Source: Streptomyces sp. NBC_01428
GTDB lineage: Bacteria; Actinomycetota; Actinomycetes; Streptomycetales; Streptomycetaceae
DNA length: 64,000 bases
Assembly (NCBI RefSeq): GCF_036231965.1
Contig: NZ_CP109499.1
Span: 6,634,001-6,698,000, forward strand
Direction: 5' to 3'
Below are positions 8,849 to 17,004 of this stretch, in pieces. Within the stretch, counting starts at the first letter, position 1, and every line of letters begins with the position of its first letter. The position numbers and the translations under genes were made by a program. Below the pieces are notes generated by a model. The model saw nothing but the letters and a program-made list of their open reading frames with translations. It was not told the DNA's origin and did no database searches.

Positions 8849-9844
8849 GTGGAGATCCTGGCGTTCGGCGTCCAGTCCGACGAGAAGCCCCTGATCGAGA
8901 AGGCCTTCGCCGGACGCCACGAGGTCCGCTGTCTCGACGTCTTCCTCACCGAGGACACCGCGCCCATCGCGGCGGGCCACGAGGCGATCTCCACCAGCGT
9001 CAACTGCGGCCTGGGAAACCGGGTCCTGCAGACCCTCGCCGCCGGCGGCACCCAGCTCGTCGCCCAGCGCTCCACCGGCTTCAACAACATCGACCTGGAC
9101 GTCGCCGAGCGCCTCGGCATGACCGTCGCCCGGGTCTCGTACTACTCGCCCTACTCGGTGGCCGAGTTCGCCTGGACTCTCGGGATGGCCGTCAACCGCC
9201 GGGTCGTGCGCGCCGCCAACCGCACCCGCGACTTCGACTTCCGGCTCGACGGGCTGATGGGCCGCGACATGCACGGACGCACGGCGGGCGTCCTCGGCAC
9301 CGGGAAGATCGGCGAGGCGTTCACCCGGATCGCCCACGGCTTCGGCATGAAGCTGCTCGGCTGGGACATCGCCGAGAACCCCGCCTGCGTCGAACTCGGC
9401 ATGGAGTACGTCCCCAAGGAGCGTCTCCTCGCCGAGTCCGACCTCATCTCCCTGCACGTGCCGTTGATGCCGCAGACCCAGCACCTGATCGACGCCGACG
9501 CCCTGCGCACGATGAAGGACGACGCCGTCCTGGTGAACTCCAGCCGCGGCGGCCTCATCGACAGCCGGGCCCTCGTCGCCCAGTTGCGCGAGGGCCGCTT
9601 CACGGGTGTCGGCCTCGACGTGTACGAGGCGGAGGCCGGGCTGTTCTTCCTCGACAAGTCCCTCGAAGCCGTCGAGGACGACACCCTGGCCCGCCTCGTC
9701 ACCTTCCCGAACGTCCTGGTCACCTCGCACCAGGCGTACTACACCGCCGACGCCGTCGGCCAGATCGTCGACGCCACCGTCCGCAACGTCGTCGACTACG
9801 CGGAGGGCCGCCGCTCGGAGAACGTGCTGGTGCCGCGCAGCTGA
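8849..9844 (+). CDS. D-2-hydroxyacid dehydrogenase (D-lactate dehydrogenase type)
   Basis: 331 aa from GTG 8849 (GGGAGCAGCC before it). The NAD-binding loop is GVLGTGKIG (about residues 150-158), followed by the Asp in LLGWDIAE that prefers NADH. STGFNNIDLD, SLHVPLMPQT, NSSRGGLID and SHQAYYT are characteristic of the D-lactate dehydrogenase branch of the 2-hydroxyacid dehydrogenases, and its catalytic Arg-Glu-His set is expected. It probably reduces pyruvate to D-lactate or acts on a related 2-ketoacid. Its 3' end overlaps the convergent trpE-G gene by 49 bases. Confidence 0.9.
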   Translation: MEILAFGVQSDEKPLIEKAFAGRHEVRCLDVFLTEDTAPIAAGHEAISTSVNCGLGNRVLQTLAAGGTQLVAQRSTGFNNIDLDVAERLGMTVARVSYYSPYSVAEFAWTLGMAVNRRVVRAANRTRDFDFRLDGLMGRDMHGRTAGVLGTGKIGEAFTRIAHGFGMKLLGWDIAENPACVELGMEYVPKERLLAESDLISLHVPLMPQTQHLIDADALRTMKDDAVLVNSSRGGLIDSRALVAQLREGRFTGVGLDVYEAEAGLFFLDKSLEAVEDDTLARLVTFPNVLVTSHQAYYTADAVGQIVDATVRNVVDYAEGRRSENVLVPRS

Positions 9845-11697
9845 CCGACCAGCTCCCGGACGACCGCCGCGCCGTTCAGGCTCAGCACCGACTCCGGGTG
9901 GAACTGCACGCCGGCGAACCCCGGTCCGCGCAGCGCGTGCACCTCGCCGTTCGCCGCGCGGCTGACCTCGACGCCGTGCGCCGACAGCTCCACCAGCGCC
10001 TCCTCGTCGCACCGGGCCGTGAAGCTGTTGTAGAAACCGACGGTCTCCTGCCGCCCGAACAGGTCGATCACGGTCTGCGCGCCCTGGTACGGCACGTCCT
10101 TGCGGACGATGTCGAGGCCCAGCTCGGCCGCGATCAGCTCGTGCCCGAGGCAGACACCGAGGACGCCGTCCCGGTGCTCCCGGATCACCTCGGCGGTGAG
10201 CGCCCGCAGGAGGCGCATCTTCGGGTCCGCGAGGTCGCGGGGGTCACCGGGGCCCGGGCCGAGGACGACCGGTCCCCGGTGCGTGCGGACGGCCTCCCGC
10301 AGCCCCGGCTCGTCGTAGCGGCGCACCGTCACGTCGAGCCCCGACGACCGCAGCACGTGCGCGAGCATCGCCGTGAAGGTGTCCTCGGCGTCCACGACCA
10401 GGGCGTGCCCGGACAGTTCCGGGGACCGCTCCTGCATCCGCAGCCAGAACGGCGCGAGCGAGGCCCGCCGGCCGTCCAGCGACGCCCGGACCCGCGGATC
10501 GTCGCCCAGCCGGGGCCGAGCGCCGTCCGGGCGCGGGCGGCCGGGCAGCACCCCGAGGGCCGCCAGCACCCCGGCCGCTTTCGCGTGCGTCTCGGCCACC
10601 TCGCCCGCCGGGTCCGATCCGCGGACGAGCGTGGCGCCGACCGGCACCCGCAGCCGGCCGTCCGCGCCGATGTCGGCGGTCCGGATGAGGATCGGGGAGT
10701 CGAGCGTCTGCGCGCCGCCGGCGCCGTCCGGCCCGTCTCCCCGGTCCCGTCCGAGCAGGGCCAGCGCGCCCGCGTAGTAGCCGCGCCCTCCGACCTCGTG
10801 CCGCTCGATGACCCGGCACGCGTTCTGCACGGGCGAGCCGGTGACCGTCGCCGCGAACAGGGTCTCCCGCAGCACCTCCCGCACGTCCAGCGAGGACCGG
10901 CCGCGCAACTCGTACTCGGTGTGTGCGAGATGGGCCATCTCCTTGAGCCGCGGCCCGACCACCACGCCGCCCATGTCGCCGACGGTGCACATCATCTTCA
11001 GTTCCTCGTCGACGACCATCGAGAGCTCCTCGATCTCCTTGCCGTCGGAGAGGAAGGCGAGCAGGTCCTCGGGCGTCGGGCCGCCGGCCGGGTAGCGGTA
11101 CGTCCCGCTGATCGGGTTCATCACCACGGTCCCGCCGGACATCCGCACGTGCACCTCCGGGCTCGCCCCGACCAGCGTCCGCTCCCCGGTGTGCACGACG
11201 AACGTCCAGTACGCGCCGCGCTCGCCCTCCAGCAGCCTGCGGAACAGGGCCAGCGCGTCCGCCCGCCCGAACCCCGGGATCCGCCCCTCGTACGTCCGCC
11301 GGATCACGAAGTTCGCGCCCTCGCCGCTGCCGATCTCCTCGCGCAGCACCCGCCCGACGATCCGGGAGTACTCCTCGTCGCCGACGTCGAAGCCGCCGCC
11401 CTCGACCCGCACGTCGTGCGCGGGCAACTGCTCCAGCACCTGCCCGAGCGGCAGTTCGTGGCGCTCCTCGGGGACCAGCACGGCGAGCGGGGTGCCGTCG
11501 TCGCGGACGTCGAATGCGCGCTCCCGGATCTGCCGGAACGGGATCAGCGCGAGGCACTCGTCGGGGAGGGCGGCGAGGTGCTCCACCTCGCGCACCGGCC
11601 CCAGCAGCAGCTCCACGACGTCGTGGTCGTGGCCCGGGGTGCGACGGCGCAGGAGGGCGAACGGGCGGGGATCGTCCAGCAGCTCGTGCAGGTTCAT
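9796..11697 (-). CDS. fused anthranilate synthase (TrpE-TrpG, PhzE-like architecture)
   Basis: 633 aa from ATG 11697. The N-terminal ~410 residues are a chorismate-binding domain (ISGTYRYPAGG, ELSMVVDEELKMMCTVGDMG, TVTGSPVQNACRVIE). The C-terminal ~190 residues are a class I glutamine amidotransferase: LGPGPGDP, the nucleophile Cys in GVCLGHELIA, and QFHPES with the catalytic His-Glu. It makes anthranilate, or in PhzE relatives 2-amino-2-deoxyisochorismate, from chorismate and glutamine. The Trp-codon leader peptide and hairpin upstream indicate control by charged tRNA-Trp, which favours tryptophan or an anthranilate-derived product. No phenazine genes are nearby. Confidence 0.92.
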   Translation of the reverse strand: MNLHELLDDPRPFALLRRRTPGHDHDVVELLLGPVREVEHLAALPDECLALIPFRQIRERAFDVRDDGTPLAVLVPEERHELPLGQVLEQLPAHDVRVEGGGFDVGDEEYSRIVGRVLREEIGSGEGANFVIRRTYEGRIPGFGRADALALFRRLLEGERGAYWTFVVHTGERTLVGASPEVHVRMSGGTVVMNPISGTYRYPAGGPTPEDLLAFLSDGKEIEELSMVVDEELKMMCTVGDMGGVVVGPRLKEMAHLAHTEYELRGRSSLDVREVLRETLFAATVTGSPVQNACRVIERHEVGGRGYYAGALALLGRDRGDGPDGAGGAQTLDSPILIRTADIGADGRLRVPVGATLVRGSDPAGEVAETHAKAAGVLAALGVLPGRPRPDGARPRLGDDPRVRASLDGRRASLAPFWLRMQERSPELSGHALVVDAEDTFTAMLAHVLRSSGLDVTVRRYDEPGLREAVRTHRGPVVLGPGPGDPRDLADPKMRLLRALTAEVIREHRDGVLGVCLGHELIAAELGLDIVRKDVPYQGAQTVIDLFGRQETVGFYNSFTARCDEEALVELSAHGVEVSRAANGEVHALRGPGFAGVQFHPESVLSLNGAAVVRELVGQLRGTSTFSERRPSA

Positions 11698-11758
11698 GCG
11701 TGCGGTCCTTCTCTCGGATCGTGCATCTCGGAGAGGAACGACCCGGGTCCGCAAACAC

Positions 11759-11785
11759 CGAAGGCCGCCCCTCGGGCGGCCTTCG
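11759..11785 (-). terminator. trp attenuator terminator hairpin
   Basis: CGAAGGCCGCCC and GGGCGGCCTTCG form a perfect 12-bp stem with a 3-base loop. On the minus strand it is followed by TGTTTG. It sits 22 bases after the leader-peptide stop and 61 bases before the trpE-G start, as expected for transcriptional attenuation. Confidence 0.85.
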
Positions 11786-11806
11786 CGAAGTGGTGCGTAC
11801 GCGCAG

Positions 11807-11863
11807 TCAGTGGGCCGCCGGATGAGCGGTCCACCACCAGTTCTGGTTCGTCGGCGCGTACAT
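11807..11863 (-). CDS. trpL: trp leader peptide
   Basis: An 18-codon ORF reads MYAPTNQNWWWTAHPAAH and stops with TGA. The three consecutive Trp codons (TGG x3, 11831-11839) and the tail WWWTAHPAAH match the leader peptide known before Streptomyces trpE genes. When tRNA-Trp is uncharged, ribosomes should stall on the Trp codons and prevent the 11759-11785 terminator from forming. Confidence 0.9.
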   Translation of the reverse strand: MYAPTNQNWWWTAHPAAH

Positions 11864-11987
11864 GCGCCGCACTTTACCCGACGCCCCGGAACGGGCAACA
11901 GCGTGAACCGCTTCCGCGCGGCGTTCCGAGAAGGCGGTCACCGGCCATGGATGGCCAGACAGAAGAACCGACCGAGGAGCGCCCGCC

Positions 11988-13202
11988 ATGCCCCCTGCCC
12001 GCTCGCCACAGTCCCGCCGGACCGGAGCCCGCACGCTGACCGTGCTGCTCGCGGCCGCCGCCCTCGCCGCCGGGCCGCTCGGCGCCGCGCGGTCGGCCCC
12101 GCGCCCGACCGACTCCGAGGACGTCACCCAGGTCTCCTACCGCGGTCACGCCTTCACCGTCCCCGCCTCCTGGCAGATCGTGGACCTGGAGAAACATCCC
12201 GACGCCTGCGTCCGCTTCGACCGCCACGCCGTCTACCTCGGCACCCCGGGCGGCAACCAGAAGTGTCCGGCCCGGGCCAGCGGCCGGACCGAGGCCCTGC
12301 TCGTCCAGCCCGCCCGGGCCGCGGCGAGCGCCGTCAGCGAGAACCCCACCGCCCGCACCTACCGGGCCACCGCCGACCGCATCACCGTGACCGCCGCCTA
12401 CGGCTACGACCGCACCCGCATCCAGGACATCCTGCGCAGCGCCGGGCTGCCCGTCACCGCGACCCCCGGCGCCCCCGCCGCGCTGCCCGCCGTCGCCGCG
12501 CTGCCCGCCGACGCGACCTCCTTCCGCGGCGAGGGCTTCGACGCCTGCACCGCCCCGAGCCAGTCCGCGATGGACGCCTGGCGCGACAACTCCGGCTACG
12601 GCGCCATCGGCGTCTACATCGGCGGCCTCAACCGCGCCTGCGCCCAGCAGCACCTCACGGCCGACTGGGTGCGCACCCAGTACACGCGCGGCTGGCGGTT
12701 CTTCCCGCTCTACGTCGGCCGCCAGCCCTCCTCGGACGGCGGCAGCTGCGGGGGCGGCTGCGCGGCCATCACCAGCCCGGTCGCGCAGGGCACCGCCGCC
12801 GCCGACGACGCCGCGGCACAGGCGGCGGCGCTCGGCTTCGGCAAGGGCACGGTGCTCTACAACGACCTGGAGCACTACGAGCCCGGCAAGACGGTCACCG
12901 CCCAGGTGCTCGGCTACATCGACGCCTACACCGAGCGCCTGCACGCGCTGGGCTACCGCTCGGGCGCGTACGGCAACACCTCGTCCCTCGTCGCCGACCT
13001 GATCGCCAACCGGGCCGACGTCACCCTGCCCGACGTGATCCACTTCGCCCGCTGGAACGGCACGTCGACCACCTCCGACGCGTCGATCTCCTCGACCCTG
13101 TGGGCCAAGCACCAGCGCATCCACCAGTACGTCGGCGACACCACCGAGACCCACGGCGGCGTGACCATCTCCATCGACCGCGACCGCCTCGACGTCGACT
13201 AG
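11988..13202 (+). CDS. secreted DUF1906 (Rv2525c-like glycoside-hydrolase-like) protein
   Basis: 404 aa. The N-terminus has twin Arg (SRRTGAR) followed by a hydrophobic stretch LTVLLAAAALAAGPLGA and a likely cleavage region near residue 36, so it is exported, possibly by Tat. Residues ~45-145 form a region I do not recognise, with two Cys. From about residue 180 (GFDACTAPS) to the end is a DUF1906 domain: YIGGLN, the acidic strand YNDLEHYEP, GAYGNTSS and a final ISIDRDRLDVD. These resemble GH25-like TIM barrels. Mycobacterial Rv2525c is a Tat-exported cell-wall-associated relative. A role in cell-wall remodelling is likely but unproven. ATG 11988 follows GAGGAGCG. Confidence 0.88.
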   Translation: MPPARSPQSRRTGARTLTVLLAAAALAAGPLGAARSAPRPTDSEDVTQVSYRGHAFTVPASWQIVDLEKHPDACVRFDRHAVYLGTPGGNQKCPARASGRTEALLVQPARAAASAVSENPTARTYRATADRITVTAAYGYDRTRIQDILRSAGLPVTATPGAPAALPAVAALPADATSFRGEGFDACTAPSQSAMDAWRDNSGYGAIGVYIGGLNRACAQQHLTADWVRTQYTRGWRFFPLYVGRQPSSDGGSCGGGCAAITSPVAQGTAAADDAAAQAAALGFGKGTVLYNDLEHYEPGKTVTAQVLGYIDAYTERLHALGYRSGAYGNTSSLVADLIANRADVTLPDVIHFARWNGTSTTSDASISSTLWAKHQRIHQYVGDTTETHGGVTISIDRDRLDVD

Positions 13203-13338
13203 CCCTCCCGTCGGACCGGCTCCGGGGGGCCGCCGCGAGGCGCGTACGGCCACCCGGAGCCGCTCCGATCGAGCGGGGTTCGTCTCAATTGATGAGCATG
13301 TGAATGGACGCCCGACACGACCCCGTAATGTTGTGGGG

Positions 13339-14691
13339 GTGACCGTGAACGCTAAGTCCAGCGCGAGCGCTGGCAACACCTGGCGAGACCTTCCCGCGGC
13401 GCAGCAGCCCGAGTACCCCGATGCCGAGGCTCTGCGCGATGTGATCGCGGACCTCGAGTCGTATCCGCCGCTCGTCTTCGCGGGCGAGTGCGACCAGCTG
13501 CGCGCCCGGTTGGCGTCCGTCGCCAAGGGAGAGGCGTTCCTTCTCCAGGGCGGCGACTGCGCCGAGGCCTTCGACGGCGTGTCGGCCGACCAGATCCGCA
13601 ACAAGCTCAAGACGCTGCTCCAGATGGGCGCCGTCCTCACGTACGCCGCCTCCGTGCCGGTCGTGAAGGTCGGCCGGATCGCCGGCCAGTACTCGAAGCC
13701 GCGCTCCAAGGGCACCGAGACCCGTGACGGAGTGACCCTGCCGACCTACCGGGGCGACTCGGTCAACGGCTTCGATTTCAACGAGAAGGCCCGCATCCCG
13801 GACCCCGAGCGCCTGAAGCGGATGTACAACGCGTCCGCCTCCACGCTCAACCTCGTGCGCGCCTTCGCCACCGGTGGCTACGCGGACCTGCGCCAGGTGC
13901 ACGCCTGGAACCAGGACTTCGTGAAATCGTCCCCCTCGGGCCAGCGCTACGAGCAGCTGGCGCGCGAGATCGACAACGCGATGAACTTCATGCGGGCCTG
14001 CGGCACCGACCCGGAAGAGTTCAAGACCGTCGAGTTCTACGCCTCCCACGAGGCGCTGCTCCTCGACTACGAGTCGGCGCTGACCCGCGTCGACTCGCGT
14101 ACGGGCCGCCTGTACGACGTGTCGGGCCACATGGTCTGGATCGGCGAGCGCACCCGTCAGCTGGACGGCGCGCACATCGAGTTCGCCTCGAAGATCCGCA
14201 ACCCCATCGGCATCAAGCTGGGCCCGACGACGACGGCCGAGGAGGCGCTCCAGTACATCGAGCGTCTCGACCCCGACCGTGAGCCGGGCCGGCTGACCTT
14301 CATCGTCCGCATGGGCGCCGACAAGGTCCGGGACAAGCTGCCGGAGCTGGTCGAGAAGGTCACCGCCTCCGGCGCGACCGTGGCCTGGGTGACCGACCCG
14401 ATGCACGGCAACACCTTCGAGGCGGCCTCGGGCCACAAGACCCGCCGCTTCGACGACGTGCTCGACGAGGTCAAGGGCTTCTTCGAGGTCCACAAGGGTC
14501 TCGGCACGCACCCGGGCGGCATCCACGTCGAGCTCACCGGTGACGACGTCACCGAGTGCGTGGGCGGCGGCGACGAGATCTTCGTCGACGACCTGCACCA
14601 GCGCTACGAGACGGCCTGCGACCCCCGCCTGAACCGCAGCCAGTCCCTGGACCTGGCCTTCCTCGTCGCCGAGATGTACCGCGACCAGTAA
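13339..14691 (+). CDS. aroH: class II 3-deoxy-7-phosphoheptulonate (DAHP) synthase
   Basis: 450 aa from GTG 13339, the length of other Streptomyces enzymes; a GTG at 13300 would add 13 unrelated residues. It condenses phosphoenolpyruvate and erythrose-4-phosphate, the first step of the shikimate pathway. Class II (plant-like) motifs are present: LLQGGDCAEAF with the metal-binding Cys, HMVWIGERTRQLDGAH, GIKLGPTT, and the metal-binding residues in DPMHGNT and GIHVELTGDDVTEC. Naming varies (aroG/aroH). It neighbours the fused anthranilate synthase, so two entry steps to aromatic amino acids sit within 5 kb. A very strong terminator follows. Confidence 0.95.
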   Translation: MTVNAKSSASAGNTWRDLPAAQQPEYPDAEALRDVIADLESYPPLVFAGECDQLRARLASVAKGEAFLLQGGDCAEAFDGVSADQIRNKLKTLLQMGAVLTYAASVPVVKVGRIAGQYSKPRSKGTETRDGVTLPTYRGDSVNGFDFNEKARIPDPERLKRMYNASASTLNLVRAFATGGYADLRQVHAWNQDFVKSSPSGQRYEQLAREIDNAMNFMRACGTDPEEFKTVEFYASHEALLLDYESALTRVDSRTGRLYDVSGHMVWIGERTRQLDGAHIEFASKIRNPIGIKLGPTTTAEEALQYIERLDPDREPGRLTFIVRMGADKVRDKLPELVEKVTASGATVAWVTDPMHGNTFEAASGHKTRRFDDVLDEVKGFFEVHKGLGTHPGGIHVELTGDDVTECVGGGDEIFVDDLHQRYETACDPRLNRSQSLDLAFLVAEMYRDQ

Positions 14692-14727
14692 GAGACCGGC
14701 CCCGTTCGGGCCTGTTACCAGCGCAGA

Positions 14728-14765
14728 GGGTGGGGCGCGGATCACATACGATCCGCGCCCCACCC
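14728..14765 (+). terminator. strong intrinsic terminator after DAHP synthase
   Basis: A perfect 16-bp stem (14728-14743 with 14750-14765) has a 6-base loop ACATAC and is followed by CACTTTTAT, an unusually clear U-tract for this genus. Confidence 0.93.
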
Positions 14766-14796
14766 CACTTTTATGGCTCTGGCATGCCGGGTAAGG

Positions 14797-14815
14797 TTAG
14801 GTTAGCCTCACCGAT
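14797..14815. promoter_or_regulatory. iron box (DmdR1/IdeR operator) upstream of bfd
   Basis: TTAGGTTAGCCTCACCGAT matches the actinobacterial iron-box consensus (TTAGGTTAGGCTCACCTAA) at all but three positions. It lies 46 bases upstream of the ferredoxin start, so bfd should be repressed by Fe(II)-loaded DmdR1/IdeR and induced by iron starvation. Confidence 0.85.
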
Positions 14816-14860
14816 TATCGGGACGGCAGTGCCCCATCCATTCGGCGGGAGGTGAACCGC

Positions 14861-15154
14861 GTGTACGTCTGCAGTTGCTTCGGGATCACCGAACAGCAGG
14901 TGAAGAAGCACGCGGAGGACGGCGCCTGCACTCCTCGCCAGATAGCGTCCGCCTCCAAGGCCGGCACGGACTGCGGGTCCTGCGTCCGCCAGATCCAGGC
15001 GCTGCTCGGCAGGGGCTCCTGCCCGCGCCGTCAGCTCGCCGACCAGGGCATGCCGGTACTCGCCGAGGTGCGCAGCGCGGTCGAGGCCGCTCAGCACGAA
15101 GCCGTCCTGCAGGAGACCGCGCTGCACGACACCGCCGGGCGCGAGGCCGCCTAG
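14861..15154 (+). CDS. bfd: bacterioferritin-associated [2Fe-2S] ferredoxin
   Basis: 97 aa. The BFD-like [2Fe-2S] cluster ligands are the Cys pair in YVCSCFGI (residues ~4 and 6) and the pair in GTDCGSC. In the known Bfr-Bfd system it delivers electrons to bacterioferritin haem to release stored iron. GTG 14861 has GGGAGG eight bases upstream; the alternative GTG 14852 sits directly against that site. The iron box at 14797 and the convergent bfr gene only 11 bases away support the role. The C-terminal ~45 residues beyond the cluster domain are poorly conserved. Confidence 0.93.
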   Translation: MYVCSCFGITEQQVKKHAEDGACTPRQIASASKAGTDCGSCVRQIQALLGRGSCPRRQLADQGMPVLAEVRSAVEAAQHEAVLQETALHDTAGREAA

Positions 15155-15165
15155 CCCGTCCGGCC

Positions 15166-15645
15166 CTAGCTCTCCGGCTGCTCGATGAGCTGCGCGATGT
15201 AGAGCGCCTCGCCGAGCTTCTCGACCAGTTCCAGCTGGGTGTCGAGATAGTCGATGTGGTGCTCCTCGTCCTCCAGGATCGACTCGAAGATGTTCGCGGA
15301 CGTGATGTCGCCCTTGGCCCGCATCACCTCGATGCCGCGCCGCAGCCGGTCGATCGCCTCGACCTCCACCTGACGGTCGGCCTGGAACATCTCCGTGACC
15401 GTCTGCCCCACCCGCACGTGGAAGAGCCGCTGGTAGTTCGGCAGGCCGTCCAGGAAGAGGATGCGGTCGGTGAGGACCTCCGCGTGCTTCATCTCGTCGA
15501 ACGACTCGTGCCGCGTGTACTTGGCGAGCTTCGTCCAGCCGAAGTTCTCCTGCATCTTCGCGTGCAGGAAGTACTGGTTGATCGCTGTCAGCTCGCCGGT
15601 CAGCTGCTCATTGAGGAATTCGATGACCTCGGGGTCGCCCTGCAT
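15166..15645 (-). CDS. bfr: bacterioferritin
   Basis: 159 aa from ATG 15645, with GGAAGGAG upstream. It forms 24-mer cages that oxidise and store iron, with haem at dimer interfaces. The ferroxidase ligands are present: an N-terminal Glu in NEQLTGELTAINQYF, the ExxH of ESFDEMKHAEVL, and the second ExxH, EDEEHHIDYL. The Met in DEMKH is the expected haem ligand. It is convergent with bfd, ending 11 bases away. No iron box is obvious before this gene. Confidence 0.95.
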   Translation of the reverse strand: MQGDPEVIEFLNEQLTGELTAINQYFLHAKMQENFGWTKLAKYTRHESFDEMKHAEVLTDRILFLDGLPNYQRLFHVRVGQTVTEMFQADRQVEVEAIDRLRRGIEVMRAKGDITSANIFESILEDEEHHIDYLDTQLELVEKLGEALYIAQLIEQPES

Positions 15646-15802
15646 CGCAGAGGCTCCTTCCAAGCGGGGGGAGGGGCAAGGTTGCGCCGCATCTTTGCAC
15701 CGGCCACGGAAAACCGTCCAGTAAGTGCACGCTTAGTAGTAGTTGCCCGAATCGACGACCCGCTGGTCATGGGCACGGCCCCCGGTCTGTCAGGATGGAG
15801 AC

Positions 15803-16435
15803 ATGGGTCAGCCGGCAAAGCGGGAAACAGGAGAATCGGCACTGTCGGAGCTACCGCCGGGACAGCGACTCCAGCGCGGCTGGCCGGTCACCCACTACGG
15901 ACCCGTCCCCAAGTTCCGCCCCGAACGCTGGGAGTTCCGCGTCTTCGGGGCCACCGCCGACGGTGACAAGCGCTGCTGGACCCATGAGGAGTTCGCCGCC
16001 CTGCCGTACGCCTCCGTCGTCGCCGACCTGCACTGCGTCACGAAGTTCAGCATGCTCGGGGCCGAATGGGGTGGTGTCCCCGCCCGCACGATCCTGGAGA
16101 TCGCCCCGCCCGCGCCCACCGTCACCCACGTGATGGTCTGGGCCGAGTACGGCTTCAGTTCGAACCTGCGCCTCGCGGACTTCGCCTCCGAGCGCACCAT
16201 CTTCGCCACCCACAAGGACGGCGAACTCCTGACGGCGGAGCACGGTTTCCCGCTGCGCCTGGTGATCCCGCAGCTGTACGCGTGGAAGGGCCCCAAGTGG
16301 GTCCGCGGCATCGAGTACATGACGGCCGACCGGCGCGGTTTCTGGGAGGAGCGGGGCTACCACAACGTCGGCGACCCCTGGCGTGAGCAGCGCTACTCCT
16401 ACCAGGAGGAGCCCGGGGACGGCCCCGAACTCTGA
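15803..16435 (+). CDS. sulfite-oxidase-like molybdopterin oxidoreductase
   Basis: 210 aa from ATG 15803 (GGATGGAGAC before it). It is a stand-alone oxidoreductase molybdopterin-binding domain, half the length of full sulfite oxidases and without haem or dimerisation domains. The Cys in DLHCVTKFSML is the expected molybdenum ligand. WAEYGFSSNL and LRLVIPQLYAWKGPKWVRGI are family blocks. There is no Tat signal, so it is probably cytoplasmic, unlike YedY/MsrP. Substrate and electron partner are unknown. Confidence 0.88.
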   Translation: MGQPAKRETGESALSELPPGQRLQRGWPVTHYGPVPKFRPERWEFRVFGATADGDKRCWTHEEFAALPYASVVADLHCVTKFSMLGAEWGGVPARTILEIAPPAPTVTHVMVWAEYGFSSNLRLADFASERTIFATHKDGELLTAEHGFPLRLVIPQLYAWKGPKWVRGIEYMTADRRGFWEERGYHNVGDPWREQRYSYQEEPGDGPEL

Positions 16436-16462
16436 GGTCCGGCGCCGCCTTCTCCGGCGGGG

Positions 16463-16924
16463 TCAGTGGTAGGCGTGCACCACGGCGTGGCCCTTGCCGC
16501 GGCCGATCATCCACTTGTTCACGGGCGTGGTGACCACGAAGGCGATCGCCAGCGAGACCGCCAGCGACACCCAGAACAGGGCGTCGGCCAGCTCCGCGTC
16601 CATCGCGGCCGGCCACAGCGCGATCACCCCGTTGTCGATCAGCTCCATCACCGCGATCGACAGGGTGTCCGCGGCCAGCGCCACCCGGAACGCCGTCCGA
16701 AAGGCGACGCCCGCCTTCAGGATGCCGCGCAGTGTGAGCGCGTAGCCGAAGAAGAAGGCCAGCACGATCGCGAGGACCGTGGTCGGCACATTGCCCCAGC
16801 CGAACGCGGTACCGATCACCATGCCGAGCACCTCGCCGATGGCGCAGCCCGTGAGGCAGTGCAGCGTGGCCTGGGCGGCCGTCTGCCAGCTCGCCCCTGT
16901 GTGCGTGTGCGATCCGTGATCCAT
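16463..16924 (-). CDS. DUF4396 membrane protein, probably copper-responsive
   Basis: 153 aa from ATG 16924. The His-rich N-terminus (MDHGSHTHTG) is followed by four hydrophobic segments (roughly 20-42, 46-66, 80-100, 115-140). Charged or polar residues lie within the membrane region (LHCLTGCAIGE, MELIDNG). This is the DUF4396 architecture, and the family has no established function. The promoter region holds a perfect CsoR-type palindrome at 16973-16989, so I infer regulation by Cu(I) and a role in copper handling. The His tail and the Cys-containing first helix (CLTGC) would suit metal binding. Confidence 0.85.
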   Translation of the reverse strand: MDHGSHTHTGASWQTAAQATLHCLTGCAIGEVLGMVIGTAFGWGNVPTTVLAIVLAFFFGYALTLRGILKAGVAFRTAFRVALAADTLSIAVMELIDNGVIALWPAAMDAELADALFWVSLAVSLAIAFVVTTPVNKWMIGRGKGHAVVHAYH

Positions 16925-16972
16925 GAGGGCCCCCGGCGTCCGGTAGCGGTTCCTGTACCTCACCGGAACCGT

Positions 16973-16989
16973 ATACCCCCCAGGGGTAT
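16973..16989. promoter_or_regulatory. CsoR-like copper operator
   Basis: ATACCCCCCAGGGGTAT is a perfect inverted repeat (ATACCCC / GGGGTAT around CCA). This is the G-tract palindrome bound by CsoR-family Cu(I) repressors. On the minus strand it overlaps a possible -10 element TATACG and lies 48 bases upstream of the DUF4396 start, in the gap after the endonuclease IV gene. Confidence 0.7.
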
Positions 16990-17004
16990 TCCCTCCCGCG
17001 TGTC

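Noticed and set aside
9796..11697. Fused anthranilate synthase as part of a phenazine cluster
   Set aside because: No other phenazine genes nearby, and a Trp leader peptide points to tryptophan-responsive control.
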